Positions 17,212-26,282 are shown, numbered from the stretch's first letter. The stretch is 64,000 nucleotides of DNA from VAXT01 sp963698015 (GCA_963698015.1 OY969109.1:2232001-2296000); one strand, 5' to 3'. Numbers and translations: made by a program. Notes: generated by a model not told the origin, from the sequence alone.

Positions 17212-18117
17212 TCACTTAACCACTTCGAAGTCTGAGCCCTTGACGCGGCCGAGCGTGTGCAGCTGGTCGTTCGACCACCGCCGATCCGGCGCGCCCGTGA
17301 TGTACCAGCTCGACCCGTTGTCGGCGACGATCATCCCGTAGCGCTTGAGCGCGACGAGCACGATCCGCGCCTGACGCGGGTAGCCGCTCGAGTCGAAGCT
17401 CGCCTTCAGCCGCAGGCGCAGGCCCATCGGCGGCAGGCTCGCGTCGTTCGAGTCGCTCGCGTAGTGCCGCGCGGGGAAGACGTACGCGCGACGCGTGCGC
17501 TGGACGGTGAAGCGGAGCGCGTGGTCGATCACGCCGCGCTTGACCTCGTCGTAGCGCGCGAGGCCGGGGAAGATCGGGAGGCCGGCCGCGTCCGCCGACG
17601 TCCAGCCTGCGGGGCGCATCTTGTTCGAGCGCAGGTTCCAGATCGCTCCCGAGCCCGCGCTCCAGCCGTGGCCCTTCGGGTAGAGCGCGTACAGCTCGTA
17701 CAGCCGGCACGAGCTGCGGTCGACGATGATCGCGTGCCGGTCGCCGGTCGAGGAGCGGCCGCCCTCGATCTTGACGGTGCGCGGGATCGGATACGGGCCC
17801 CGGTCGGACTCGTCCGCGTACTCGAAGGAGACGCGCGTCTTCTTCTGCCTCTTGCCCACGACGGTGATCGGGATCCCGATCGGCGCTCCTTCCCAGAGGC
17901 CGGAGCCGAAGTCTGCGTGGACGCTGCCGTTCGCGCCGATCGAGCGGACGATCTCGTCCGAGTTCGCCGCCACCGGAAGCGTGTCCACCCGCTGGTTCCA
18001 CGGGTTCGACTTCGGGAAGACCGGGCAGCGCGATGCGGACGGCATCTTCAGAGCGCTCGCCGTCGACCCTGCGACGAGCAGCGTTCCGACGCACAGCAAC
18101 AGGACCGCAAGCCTCAT
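17212..18117 (-). CDS. Secreted protein of unknown function
   Basis: 301 residues with a signal peptide (MRLAVLLLCVGTLLVAGSTASA). The mature part starts CPVFPKSNPWNQRVDTLPVAANSDE, has YPIPRTVKIEGG and DRHAIIVDRSSCRLYELY, and ends SSWYITGAPDRRWSNDQLHTL. Similar hypothetical exported proteins occur in actinobacteria; two cysteines could form a disulfide. No enzymatic motif is recognised. The ATG at 18117 was chosen because it begins the signal peptide and has a GATAAC box 6 nt upstream on the minus strand. Confidence 0.72.
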   Translation of the reverse strand: MRLAVLLLCVGTLLVAGSTASALKMPSASRCPVFPKSNPWNQRVDTLPVAANSDEIVRSIGANGSVHADFGSGLWEGAPIGIPITVVGKRQKKTRVSFEYADESDRGPYPIPRTVKIEGGRSSTGDRHAIIVDRSSCRLYELYALYPKGHGWSAGSGAIWNLRSNKMRPAGWTSADAAGLPIFPGLARYDEVKRGVIDHALRFTVQRTRRAYVFPARHYASDSNDASLPPMGLRLRLKASFDSSGYPRQARIVLVALKRYGMIVADNGSSWYITGAPDRRWSNDQLHTLGRVKGSDFEVVK

Positions 18118-18911
18118 GCGTCCGTTATCGACAGGCGGAGCCGTTCGGCCAAGGGATCCGGCTTCCCCCAAAGGAGTGGACGATCGTCGAGCGGCACCCA
18201 GCTGCACGGGAAGACCATTCCCGCATCCATGCCGGTTCCAGTCACAGGGTGCGACCACGCATCCGGGCCTCCGTCCTCGACCACGGCGTGGAAGGCCCAC
18301 GATCGGTGTGCGAGGACGCCGTACAGCCGGTCGACCTCGTCCGCGTCAGCAAGCACTCCGACGACGTGTAGTCCGGTCACGCCGGTTTCCTCCGCGACTT
18401 CCCGGAGCAGGCCTTCCTCGAGCGTCTCGTCGTGATCGATCCTGCCCCCCGGCACCTCGAGAACCCCGGCGTGCTCGAAGACGAGCAGCTCTCGGCCGCG
18501 CGTGACGTATCCGACGACTCGCTTGCGCACGAGTGCATGGATGTAGTCGCCGCGCAGGCCCCAGACCTCGGCGTCGGCTCGAACCGGGATCCAGCGGCAT
18601 AGAACGGGCCCGTCCTCACGGATGTGTTCCCAGGACTCCGGCAGCAGCTTCGTGGGCTTCAGCTGGACGTAGTGGCCGACGGGGTCGTCACCGACGCCCA
18701 CCACGCGGACGAACTCGGCCTCGATTCCGGTCTCCTCCATGACTTCCCGGATCGCCGTCTCCTCGACGCTCTCGCCCTCCTCGATCCCGCCGCCCGGGAC
18801 GACCGAGCTGAACTCCGGGTCGCCGGGAAAGTCGAACACGAGCAGCTCGTCGAATCCGGTCTCCGGCTGCTCTCGAGTGACATACGCGGTGACGGGCGGC
18901 CGCGGTCTCAG
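18114..18911 (-). CDS. Tandem Nudix-domain hydrolase
   Basis: About 265 residues with two Nudix boxes: GGGIEEGESVEETAIREVMEETG (first copy, shortened here to its core GESVEETAIREVMEETG) and GGRIDHDETLEEGLLREVAE (second copy). Both keep the GX5EX7REUXEEXGU residues, so both sites look active. Nudix enzymes hydrolyse nucleoside diphosphates linked to another group. The start is unclear: no ATG or GTG fits, and the frame continues upstream within the HhH gene. A CTG at 18911 overlapping the stop of that gene is the best candidate. The stop overlaps the start of the secreted-protein gene by 4 nt, so the HhH, Nudix and secreted genes may form one unit. Confidence 0.75.
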   Translation of the reverse strand: MRPRPPVTAYVTREQPETGFDELLVFDFPGDPEFSSVVPGGGIEEGESVEETAIREVMEETGIEAEFVRVVGVGDDPVGHYVQLKPTKLLPESWEHIREDGPVLCRWIPVRADAEVWGLRGDYIHALVRKRVVGYVTRGRELLVFEHAGVLEVPGGRIDHDETLEEGLLREVAEETGVTGLHVVGVLADADEVDRLYGVLAHRSWAFHAVVEDGGPDAWSHPVTGTGMDAGMVFPCSWVPLDDRPLLWGKPDPLAERLRLSITDA

Positions 18912-19465
18912 CTCTTCTCGGCTCGCATCTTGGCCTTGTACGCCCGCTTCTTCTCCTGGTAGGCCTCGAGTGCCTCGCGGGAGTCGACGTCGCCGAGTGT
19001 GGGGTGCGACGGCGCGAGCCCCTCGGCGACCTGCACGCCGAAGCGCTTCGCCAGCACTGCGGACAGGGCCTTGATCTTCATCTCGCCGAAGCCGGGCAGC
19101 GCCTCGATCCGCTTGCGCAGGTCGTCGGAGTCGGACGCGTCCCGCCACAGACGCGACGCGTCGCCGCCGTACTCGTCCTCGACGAGCGCGCACAGATCCT
19201 GGACGCGTGCGGCCATGTTCCCCGGAAACCGGTGGACGGCCGGCTTCTCGCGGAAGGCCGCCTCGACCTCGGCCGGGTCGCGGTGCGCGAGCTCGAGCGT
19301 TCCGAGCCGCTGCTTGATCTTCAGCGGGCCCATGAACGCCGTCTGGACGTTCACCTGCTGGTCGAGCGCGAAGCCGATCAGCAGCGCGAGCGGGTCGGTC
19401 GCGATGAGCTCGTTCGCCTCGTCGCTGTCGGTGAAGTAGAGGCGGGTCGGAGTTGCAATGCTCAT
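18908..19465 (-). CDS. HhH-GPD family base-excision-like protein
   Basis: 185 residues. The N-terminus (DPLALLIGFALDQQVNVQTAF) and the helix-hairpin-helix RIEALPGFGEMKIKALSAVLAKRFGV are typical of the actinobacterial HhH-GPD subfamily that looks like a short DNA glycosylase. The hairpin LPGFG is intact. No 4Fe-4S cluster cysteines are present. A role in base excision is inferred. Its ATG has a TAGGCT box 6 nt upstream. It is followed directly by the tandem Nudix gene, a link that fits nucleotide-pool or DNA-damage functions. Confidence 0.82.
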   Translation of the reverse strand: MSIATPTRLYFTDSDEANELIATDPLALLIGFALDQQVNVQTAFMGPLKIKQRLGTLELAHRDPAEVEAAFREKPAVHRFPGNMAARVQDLCALVEDEYGGDASRLWRDASDSDDLRKRIEALPGFGEMKIKALSAVLAKRFGVQVAEGLAPSHPTLGDVDSREALEAYQEKKRAYKAKMRAEKS

Positions 19466-19471
19466 GCCGAA

Positions 19472-19477
19472 AGCCTA
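19472..19477 (-). promoter_or_regulatory. -10 box, leaderless HhH gene
   Basis: On the minus strand TAGGCT lies 6 nt before the ATG at 19465, with no Shine-Dalgarno sequence. Confidence 0.5.
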
Positions 19478-19516
19478 CTCCTGCAGTCCAGCCGCGATCC
19501 GCTCGGCTCGCCTGAC

Positions 19517-19522
19517 TAATCT
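19517..19522 (+). promoter_or_regulatory. -10 box, leaderless helicase gene
   Basis: TAATCT lies 6 nt before the ATG at 19529. It is divergent from the HhH gene box 40 nt away. Confidence 0.5.
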
Positions 19523-19528
19523 GAGGGC

Positions 19529-22500
19529 ATGGACGCCCTCTCGGTCTTCAGGGAGCCGACACGGGCCTGGTTCCTGAGCTCGTTCGCCGCGCCGACTCCC
19601 GCTCAGGAGCAGGGCTGGCCGGCGATTGCGAGCGGCGCGCACACGCTGATCCAGGCGCCGACGGGCTCAGGGAAGACGCTCGCCGCCTTCCTCTACGGGA
19701 TCGACAGGCTGACCGACTCCCCCGGCGAGGGCCTCCGCCTGCTCTACGTCTCGCCGCTGAAGGCGCTCAACTACGACGTCGAGCGCAACCTCCGCGGCCC
19801 GCTCGCGGGGCTCGGCTCGAAGCTGAACGTCGCCGTCCGCACCGGCGATACGCCGCAGCGTGACCGTGCCGCGATGCTCCGCGAGCACCCGGACATCCTG
19901 ATCACGACCCCGGAGTCGCTCTACCTGCTGCTCACGTCGCGGGCTCGCGAGATGCTGAAGTCGGTCGAGACCCTGATCCTCGACGAGGTGCACGCGGTCG
20001 CAGGGACGAAGCGCGGCGCCCACCTGGCCTTGTCCGTTGAGCGCCTGGACCGTCTCACCATGTCTCGGGACCTGGTCCCGGGACCTGTCCAGAGGATCGG
20101 GTTGTCCGCCACGCAGCGGCCGATGGAGGAGATCGGGCGCTTCGTCTCCGGCGGGCGGCCGATCGAGCTCGTCGACGCCGGGCGCGCCAAGGAGCTCGAC
20201 GTCAAGGTCGTCGTGCCTTTGGAGGACATGCGGGAGCCGGGGGAGACCGGCTCGATCTGGCCGTCGATCTACCCGGAGATCCTGGAGCTCGTGAAGCAGC
20301 ACCGCTCGACGATCGTCTTCGTCAACAACCGGCGACTCGCCGAACGCCTCGCCCTTCGCCTGAACGACCTCGCGGAGAGCGATATCGCACGAGCGCACCA
20401 CGGTTCGCTCGCCCGTGAGCAGCGGCTCGAGGTCGAGGAGCTGCTCAAGAAGGGCGAGATCCCGTGCCTAGTCGCAACCTCGTCGCTCGAGCTCGGCATC
20501 GACATGGGCGCGGTCGACCTCGTCGTCCAGGTCGAGTCGCCGAAGTCGGTTGCGCGCGGGCTGCAGCGGGTCGGGCGCGCCGGCCACGAGCTGGGCGCGG
20601 TCTCTCGCGGGCGCATCTTCCCGAAGTTCCGCGCCGACCTGCTCGAGTCGGCGGTCGTCGTCGAGCGCATGAAGGCCGGCGCGATCGAGGAGACCGTGAT
20701 CCCGCGCAACCCGCTCGACGTGCTCGCACAGCAGGTCGTTGCGATCTGCGCCGACGAGGAGATCCCGGTCGACGAGCTGCACGACCTCGTCCGCGGCGCG
20801 TACAACTTCGCCGACCTCTCGCGCGTGCAGCTCGAAAACGTGCTCGACATGCTCGCGGGGCGCTACCCGTCCGACGAGTTCGCGGAGCTCCGGCCGCGGA
20901 TCGTCTGGGATCGAACGGGCGGCGTGATCCGCGGGCGGAGCGGAGCACGGCAGCTCGCAGTCCAGAACGCGGGCACGATCCCCGATCGCGGCCTGTACGG
21001 CGTGCACCTGGTCGACGGCGGCGGCCGCGTCGGCGAGCTGGACGAGGAGATGGTCTACGAGGCCCGCGCCGGGCAGACGTTCACGCTCGGCGCCTCGACC
21101 TGGCGGATCGAGGAGATCACGCGCGACCGGGTGCTCGTCTCTCCTGCTCCCGGTGTGCCCGGGCTGATCCCGTTCTGGAAGGGCGAGGGCCCCGGTCGGC
21201 CGTACGAGCTCGGCGAGCAGATCGGGCGCGCTTCCCGAGAGCTGGTCGCCCTGCCCGAGGCAAAGGCGCTCGAGCGGCTGACGACCGAGCACTCCCTCGA
21301 CGAGCAGGCGGCCCGGAACCTGCTCACGTTCCTGAACGACCAGCAGAACGCGACCGGGGCGGTGCCCTCCGATCGCACCGTCGTCGTTGAGCGCTTCCGC
21401 GACGAGATCGGCGACTGGCGGGTCTGCGTCCTGACGCCGTTCGGTGCCCGCGTGCACGCGCCGTGGGCGATGGCGATCGGGATCCGGCTCCGCGACGCGC
21501 TCGGCCTCGAGGCGCAGTCGCTCTGGTCGGACGACGGGATCGCGATCCATCTCCCGGACGCGGATGCCCCGCCGCCGACCGAGGAGCTGCTCGTCGACCC
21601 GACCGAGATCGAGGACCTCGTGATGGGTGAGCTCAGCTCGACCGCGCTCTTCGGCTCGCGCTTCCGCGAGAACGCTGCCCGCGCACTGCTCATCCCGAGG
21701 CGTCGTCCAGGCCAGCGGACGCCCCTCTGGCAGCAGCGCTTGAAGGCGCAGGGCCTGCTCCAGGTGGCTCGCCGGTACGGCTCGTTCCCGGTCATCCTCG
21801 AGACGTATCGCGAGTGTCTGCAGGACGTGTTCGACCTGCCTGCGCTCAAACGGCTCCTGAACGGGCTCAAGACCCGGGAGCTCGACCTCGTCGACGTGGA
21901 GACGGCATCGGCGTCGCCCTATTCGAGCTCGCTGCTCTTCGACTACGTCGCGACGTACATGTACGAGGACGACACGCCGCCGGCCGAGCGGCGTGCGCAG
22001 GTGCTCTCGCTCGACCGGGATCTCCTCAAGGAGCTGCTCGGCCAGGACGAGCTGCGGGAGCTGATCGACCCGGGGGCTCTGGACGAGGTCGAGATGCAGC
22101 TGCGTGGCGCGCCGCGCAACCCGGACGAGCTGCACGATGTGCTGCGGCTGCGCGGAGACCTTCGCCCCGGTTCGTTCGACGCCTCGCTCGCCGAGCCGCT
22201 CCTCGACGAGCGGCGCGCGATCACGGTTCGGATCGCCGGTGAGGAGCGTCTGGTCGCCGCCGAGGACGCGGGCCGGTACCGCGACGCGCTCGGCGCGATG
22301 CCTCCGGGAGGGTTGCCGGAGACGTTCCTCGAAGGTGGCGCCGATTCGCTCGCTGCGCTCGTCGTCCGTTTCGCCAAGGGACGCGGGCCGTTCACGACCG
22401 CCGAGGCGAACGACCACTTCGGGACCGACGTCGAGCCGCTGCTGCGGGAGCTCGAGCGGGAGGAACGGCTCGTCCGCGGGGAGCTCCGGCCCGGCGGGTC

Positions 22501-23785
22501 CGAGCGGGAGTGGTGCGACCCGGACGTCCTGCGGCGCCTGCGTCGTGCGTCTCTCGCTGCGCTCCGCAAGGAGGTCGAGCCCGCGGAGCAGGCCGCGTTC
22601 GGCCGGTTTCTGCCGAGCTGGCACGGGATCGACCGGCGCGCGAGCCTCCGGGAGGCGCTCGTCCCGCTCCAGGCGCTGCCGCTCCCGGTGTCGCTCTGGG
22701 AGAGCGAGGTGCTGCCGAGGCGCGTGCCGGACTACCAGCCGGCCCAGCTCGACCAGCTGTGCGCGACCGGCGAGCTCGTGTGGGTCGGCGCCGGGCTCGA
22801 CCGGGTCGCCGTCTACTTCCGCGAGGACGCTCCGGCCCTGGGGCGGCCCGCTGCGGCCGAGCGGCCCGAGGGCGACGAGCACGACCGGCTCCGCGAGGTG
22901 CTGGCGCGCGGCGCCGAGTTCTGGTTCGACCTGCTGGCCGCGGCGGAGCTGGAGGCCGAGCAGGCGCTGCCAGCCCTCTGGGACCTCGTCTGGGCCGGCG
23001 AGGTGACGAACGACGCCTGGACGCCGCTCCGAGCCGGCCGCCGCTACGGCGTTCCGCGTCCGGAGCGCCGTCCGCGCCGCTTCTCGCGCCGTCGCTCGAC
23101 CGCGATCACGGCGACGCAGGGCCGCTGGTCCTTGACCGACCGCCTTTTCGGCCATGCCCCGGGACCTGGTCCCGGGACAGGTCCGGATCGGCGGGCACTG
23201 GCCGAGCTGCTGCTCGAGCGGCAGGGGATCGTGACCCGCGACGGCGTCCGCGGTGAAGGGATCGTCGGCGGGTACAGCGCGGTCTACGGCGAGCTGAAGG
23301 CGCTCGAGACGCTCGGTCTCTCGCGCCGCGGGTACTTCGTCGAAGGCCTCGGAGGAGCGCAGTTCGCGCTCGGCGGCGCGGTCGAGCGGCTCCGCGAGCT
23401 CCGTCCGCGAGACGGCGAGGAGCCGGATGCACTCGTGCTCGCCGCGGCCGATCCCGCCCAGCCGTACGGAGCCGGGCTGCCCTGGCCGAAGCTTTCAGGC
23501 GGCCGAGCTGCCCGTGTCGCAGGCGCGCACGTCGTCCTCCTTGGCGGCGAGGCGGCGCTCTTCGTCGAGCGCGGGGGGCGCTCGATCGTTACGCTCCGCG
23601 AGCCCGACGAAGCCTGGCTGAGACCGGCCCTCGCCGCCCTCGTCGATCACGTGAAGACGAAGCGCGGGCAGCGCCTCGCGGTCGAGCGCTTCGACGGCGA
23701 GCCGGTGGCCGAAACCGAGCTGATGCCGCTACTGCTCGAAGCCGGGTTCCTCGCCGGCCCTAGGCGCGCCGTCCTGCGGCCCTAG
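19529..23785 (+). CDS. lhr: Lhr-type large DEAD/DEAH helicase
   Basis: 1418 residues, typical for actinobacterial Lhr. Motif I is APTGSGKT (43-50), motif II LDEVHAV (about 151), motif III SATQRP, the second RecA domain has IVFVNNRRLAERLALRLND, SSLELGIDMGAVDLVVQVESP and QRVGRAGH. A winged helix and the long Lhr C-terminal region follow. Lhr translocates on single-stranded DNA, unwinds RNA:DNA hybrids and is induced by DNA damage in mycobacteria. Two copies of the 35-bp palindrome described below are inside the gene, one between motifs II and III (residues ~176-187) and one near residue 1208, read in different frames. The 3' end overlaps the convergent membrane-protein gene by 57 nt. Confidence 0.93.
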   Translation: MDALSVFREPTRAWFLSSFAAPTPAQEQGWPAIASGAHTLIQAPTGSGKTLAAFLYGIDRLTDSPGEGLRLLYVSPLKALNYDVERNLRGPLAGLGSKLNVAVRTGDTPQRDRAAMLREHPDILITTPESLYLLLTSRAREMLKSVETLILDEVHAVAGTKRGAHLALSVERLDRLTMSRDLVPGPVQRIGLSATQRPMEEIGRFVSGGRPIELVDAGRAKELDVKVVVPLEDMREPGETGSIWPSIYPEILELVKQHRSTIVFVNNRRLAERLALRLNDLAESDIARAHHGSLAREQRLEVEELLKKGEIPCLVATSSLELGIDMGAVDLVVQVESPKSVARGLQRVGRAGHELGAVSRGRIFPKFRADLLESAVVVERMKAGAIEETVIPRNPLDVLAQQVVAICADEEIPVDELHDLVRGAYNFADLSRVQLENVLDMLAGRYPSDEFAELRPRIVWDRTGGVIRGRSGARQLAVQNAGTIPDRGLYGVHLVDGGGRVGELDEEMVYEARAGQTFTLGASTWRIEEITRDRVLVSPAPGVPGLIPFWKGEGPGRPYELGEQIGRASRELVALPEAKALERLTTEHSLDEQAARNLLTFLNDQQNATGAVPSDRTVVVERFRDEIGDWRVCVLTPFGARVHAPWAMAIGIRLRDALGLEAQSLWSDDGIAIHLPDADAPPPTEELLVDPTEIEDLVMGELSSTALFGSRFRENAARALLIPRRRPGQRTPLWQQRLKAQGLLQVARRYGSFPVILETYRECLQDVFDLPALKRLLNGLKTRELDLVDVETASASPYSSSLLFDYVATYMYEDDTPPAERRAQVLSLDRDLLKELLGQDELRELIDPGALDEVEMQLRGAPRNPDELHDVLRLRGDLRPGSFDASLAEPLLDERRAITVRIAGEERLVAAEDAGRYRDALGAMPPGGLPETFLEGGADSLAALVVRFAKGRGPFTTAEANDHFGTDVEPLLRELEREERLVRGELRPGGSEREWCDPDVLRRLRRASLAALRKEVEPAEQAAFGRFLPSWHGIDRRASLREALVPLQALPLPVSLWESEVLPRRVPDYQPAQLDQLCATGELVWVGAGLDRVAVYFREDAPALGRPAAAERPEGDEHDRLREVLARGAEFWFDLLAAAELEAEQALPALWDLVWAGEVTNDAWTPLRAGRRYGVPRPERRPRRFSRRRSTAITATQGRWSLTDRLFGHAPGPGPGTGPDRRALAELLLERQGIVTRDGVRGEGIVGGYSAVYGELKALETLGLSRRGYFVEGLGGAQFALGGAVERLRELRPRDGEEPDALVLAAADPAQPYGAGLPWPKLSGGRAARVAGAHVVLLGGEAALFVERGGRSIVTLREPDEAWLRPALAALVDHVKTKRGQRLAVERFDGEPVAETELMPLLLEAGFLAGPRRAVLRP
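20056..20090. repeat. 35-bp palindrome, copy A1 (in lhr)
   Basis: Core GGGACCTGGTCCC at 20067-20079, a one-base spacer, and right box GGACCTGTCC at 20081-20090. The left box (20056-20065) is degenerate, keeping only CATGTC. Read in frame it gives RDLVPG. Confidence 0.7.
23150..23184. repeat. 35-bp palindrome, copy A2 (in lhr)
   Basis: Left box GGCCATGCCC, core GGGACCTGGTCCC at 23161-23173, right box GGACAGGTCC at 23175-23184. The first 18 bases from the core on are identical to copy A1, but the codon phase differs, giving PGPGPGTGP. Confidence 0.75.
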
Positions 23786-24199
23786 CCGCCCAAGCACGAG
23801 CCCGAAGATCGCGTGCCGGACCGTCGCCTGCGCGAAGGCCGGAGCGCTGAACAGACGCTCCACTCCCGGTTCGCCCCGAGCGCGATGGTGGCGATCGACG
23901 ATCCTCCCGGTCGAGAACAGCGTCATGTGCTCGGCCAACGCGAGCTCGATCGCCAGACGGCGCCGGTCGCGCGACGACCGACGCGCGATCTCGTAATACG
24001 CGAGCCCGAAGATCGCGCCGTTCACGGCATGCAGCCCAAACCCCAGCGGCCGCCAGTCCGGCCCGCGCGTGAACGCCTTCCCGAGCACCGCCACGTCCGA
24101 GTAGTCGTTCCGAAACAGCCGCCGGTCGACCGGCTCGAGCGCACCCCAGACGAGCGCCGCGACCGAGCCTGCCGCTGCTGCGCGCAACCGAGGATGCAT
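23729..24199 (-). CDS. Small membrane-associated protein, unknown
   Basis: 156 residues from ATG 24199. Two or three weakly hydrophobic helices are visible: AAAAGSVAALVWGALEP near the start, GLHAVNGAIFGLAYYEIA in the middle and VRHAIFGLVLGRLG at the end. It resembles the small DUF-type membrane proteins with paired helices; no motif gives a function. Its 3' end overlaps the end of lhr by 57 nt on the opposite strand, and its start is only 12 bp from the divergent nei start. Confidence 0.6.
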   Translation of the reverse strand: MHPRLRAAAAGSVAALVWGALEPVDRRLFRNDYSDVAVLGKAFTRGPDWRPLGFGLHAVNGAIFGLAYYEIARRSSRDRRRLAIELALAEHMTLFSTGRIVDRHHRARGEPGVERLFSAPAFAQATVRHAIFGLVLGRLGPQDGAPRAGEEPGFEQ

Positions 24200-24204
24200 A
24201 CGCT
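24199..24204 (+). promoter_or_regulatory. -10 box, leaderless nei gene
   Basis: TACGCT lies 7 nt before the ATG at 24212. It begins at the first base of the divergent gene's start codon, which explains how two starts can be 12 bp apart. Confidence 0.45.
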
Positions 24205-24211
24205 TCACTCT

Positions 24212-24973
24212 ATGCCCGAGGGCGACTCGATCCATCGCGTGGCCCAGCGGCTCCAGGCCCTCGTCGGCGAGCAACTCGAGGTCGAGACGCCGCATCCGCG
24301 GGCCCGCCTGACCGGTGTCGCAAGCCGGCTCGACGGCCGCCGCCTACTCGGTGTGGAGGCGGTCGGCAAGAACCTGCTCCTCCGCTTCGAGGACGGGCTC
24401 GTGCTCCGCAGCCACCTGCGCATGAAGGGCCGCTGGCAGGTCCTGGAGCGGAACGGCGCGGGCACGCGGCGCGGGATGCCGTGGCTCGTTCTGCGCGGCG
24501 AGAGCGTGGAGGCGATTCTCTGGCACGGGCCCGTTCTGGAGCTGGACGACACCCGCGTCCGCAGGCTCGGGCCCGACATCCTCGCCGACCCGCCCGACAT
24601 CGACGAGATGGTCACGAGGATGCGCTCCGCCGACCAGAGCGTCGCGATCGGCGAAGCGGTTCTCGACCAGCGGATCGTCGCGGGGATCGGGAACATGTGG
24701 CGTGCCGAGGCGCTCTGGCGCGCGCAGGTCTCGCCCTGGACGCGGATCGGCGATGTCCCGGACGACGGGCTCCGCGCCGTGCTCGCCGAGGCGGCGCAGC
24801 TGATGCGGCACTCCCTCGACTCCGGCCTCAGGCAGCGCGCGGCCTACCGTCAGGCCGGCCGCCCGTGCCCTCGCTGCGGAACGCCGATCACCTCGCGCGG
24901 CCAGGGCGACGCGAACCGCATCGCCTACTGGTGTCCCGAGTGCCAGGGAGGAGAGACGCCCGGCGCCGTGTAA
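24212..24973 (+). CDS. nei: Endonuclease VIII-like DNA glycosylase (Nei)
   Basis: 253 residues. The N-terminus MPEGDSIHRVAQRL carries the catalytic Pro2 and Glu3 of the Fpg/Nei family; the D at position 5 is usual for Nei. The H2TH region (IGEAVLDQRIVAGIGNMWRAEALW) and the C-terminal zinc finger CPRC...CPEC are intact. It excises oxidised pyrimidines and nicks the strand by beta/delta elimination. The length is normal. The next gene starts directly after its stop, so they are probably co-transcribed. Confidence 0.93.
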   Translation: MPEGDSIHRVAQRLQALVGEQLEVETPHPRARLTGVASRLDGRRLLGVEAVGKNLLLRFEDGLVLRSHLRMKGRWQVLERNGAGTRRGMPWLVLRGESVEAILWHGPVLELDDTRVRRLGPDILADPPDIDEMVTRMRSADQSVAIGEAVLDQRIVAGIGNMWRAEALWRAQVSPWTRIGDVPDDGLRAVLAEAAQLMRHSLDSGLRQRAAYRQAGRPCPRCGTPITSRGQGDANRIAYWCPECQGGETPGAV

Positions 24974-26218
24974 GTGAGCGAGGTGCGCGCACCGCACCTC
25001 CATTCAGCCCTGCACGGCTTCTGTCTCGGCGCTTTCGCCTTCTACGGGCGCGAGGTCGAGCAGGGCGCCGAGATCTCGTTCGTGTTCGAGGAGCACGGCG
25101 CGCGCGGCCGGCCCACGCTCTACGAGTACCGGCCGCTCGTCCGGAGCTTCGTCGAGGCTCGCGGCGGACGGCTGCTCGGCCGCGGCGACACGGCGATCGC
25201 ACTCGAGGCGCTCGGCCGCGAGCCCGCGGCGGCGATCTTCGCCCGGGCCCATGCGCACGCCCAGTCAGAGCACGCGCTCTTTCGCACCGTCCTGCTGCCG
25301 CTCGTCGCCGACGTCGCCGAGGCGTGCGGCGGCTTCGACTGGGACGACGACGCCTTCGACCGGGCGTACGCGCAGCTCGAGGAATCGATGTTCGGGGACG
25401 AGCGCGTCTACGCCGCCATCGCCCCGCTCGTCGGGGTCGAGGTGGGCCAGACGATTCCGCTCGGAGACCGGCTCAGGGTGCGGCACGCGGCAGACGGCGA
25501 GCTCGTCGCCCACTGGCCCGATGCCGCGCGCCTGGGCCCGGAGAGCTTCGGCCGCGAGCCCGACCGGATGTGCGTGCTCGAGCTCGAGCAGCCGATGTCC
25601 GCCGACGGCGGCGAGCCACCCGACGCTCCGGGTGAGATCGCGGATGCGGTCACGGCGCTTCGGCTCGCGACATGCGGGCCGATCGCCGCGGGGCCGGTGC
25701 TCTTCGAGAGACTCGACTGGAGGCCGTTCGGCGTGCGGCCGGTGCTTCCGATTGCGGCGACACAGCCGCCGGGCGAGCCAACCCGGCTCGACGTCTTCCG
25801 CGGCGAGACCGCGCGCATGCTGATCGGCAAGCTCGGCGCCGCCGAGGACGATCGCGAGCTCGGTGACGCCCTCGACCGCTGGGAGCTCGCCCTCTTCCAG
25901 GACGGTTCGTTCCGCGCGGAGCAGCTTCGCTCCTCGCTCGAGGCGCTGCTCGGCAACGGCGACGGGGCCTGGGCGGCGGCGCTGCGCACAGCCGTTCTCC
26001 TCGGCGAGACCGGGCGCGAGCGGCAGGACTGCCTCGTTGTGCTGCGCCGCCTCTGCGAAGGCGTGGCGCGCCCCGAGGCGGCGGATCTCGTCCGCCGCGC
26101 GCTCGTCGTGACCGTCACGCGTGGGGAACGGGAGAAGCTCGTCGCCGAGCTCGACGAGTCGCTGCTCGGAGTGCGGCCGACGCCGTCGAGCCGCGTCGCG
26201 CAAGCGCTCGCCAGCTGA
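24974..26218 (+). CDS. Conserved-looking protein of unknown function (414 aa)
   Basis: 414 residues from GTG 24974, one base after the nei stop. I do not recognise the family. The N-terminal half has LHSALHGFCLGAFAFYGREVEQGAEI, FVFEEHGARGRP and HAHAQSEHALFRTVLLPLV; the middle is acidic; the C-terminal half is helical with RQDCLVVLRRLCEGVARPEAADLVRRALVV (segment quoted in part). No signal peptide or membrane helix. Codon use and GC match its neighbours. Its coupling to nei suggests a shared transcript, not necessarily a repair role. Confidence 0.7.
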   Translation: MSEVRAPHLHSALHGFCLGAFAFYGREVEQGAEISFVFEEHGARGRPTLYEYRPLVRSFVEARGGRLLGRGDTAIALEALGREPAAAIFARAHAHAQSEHALFRTVLLPLVADVAEACGGFDWDDDAFDRAYAQLEESMFGDERVYAAIAPLVGVEVGQTIPLGDRLRVRHAADGELVAHWPDAARLGPESFGREPDRMCVLELEQPMSADGGEPPDAPGEIADAVTALRLATCGPIAAGPVLFERLDWRPFGVRPVLPIAATQPPGEPTRLDVFRGETARMLIGKLGAAEDDRELGDALDRWELALFQDGSFRAEQLRSSLEALLGNGDGAWAAALRTAVLLGETGRERQDCLVVLRRLCEGVARPEAADLVRRALVVTVTRGEREKLVAELDESLLGVRPTPSSRVAQALAS

Positions 26219-26260
26219 TTCGGACAAGAACGCTCACCGCGCCTGGGCACGGCTCGCTTT

Positions 26261-26282
26261 CTGCGCGGCTAAAACCGCGCAG
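26261..26282 (+). terminator. 8-bp hairpin after the unknown gene
   Basis: CTGCGCGG (26261-26268), loop CTAAAA, CCGCGCAG (26275-26282), 43 nt after the stop codon. No T-run follows, so it is a possible terminator. Confidence 0.45.
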
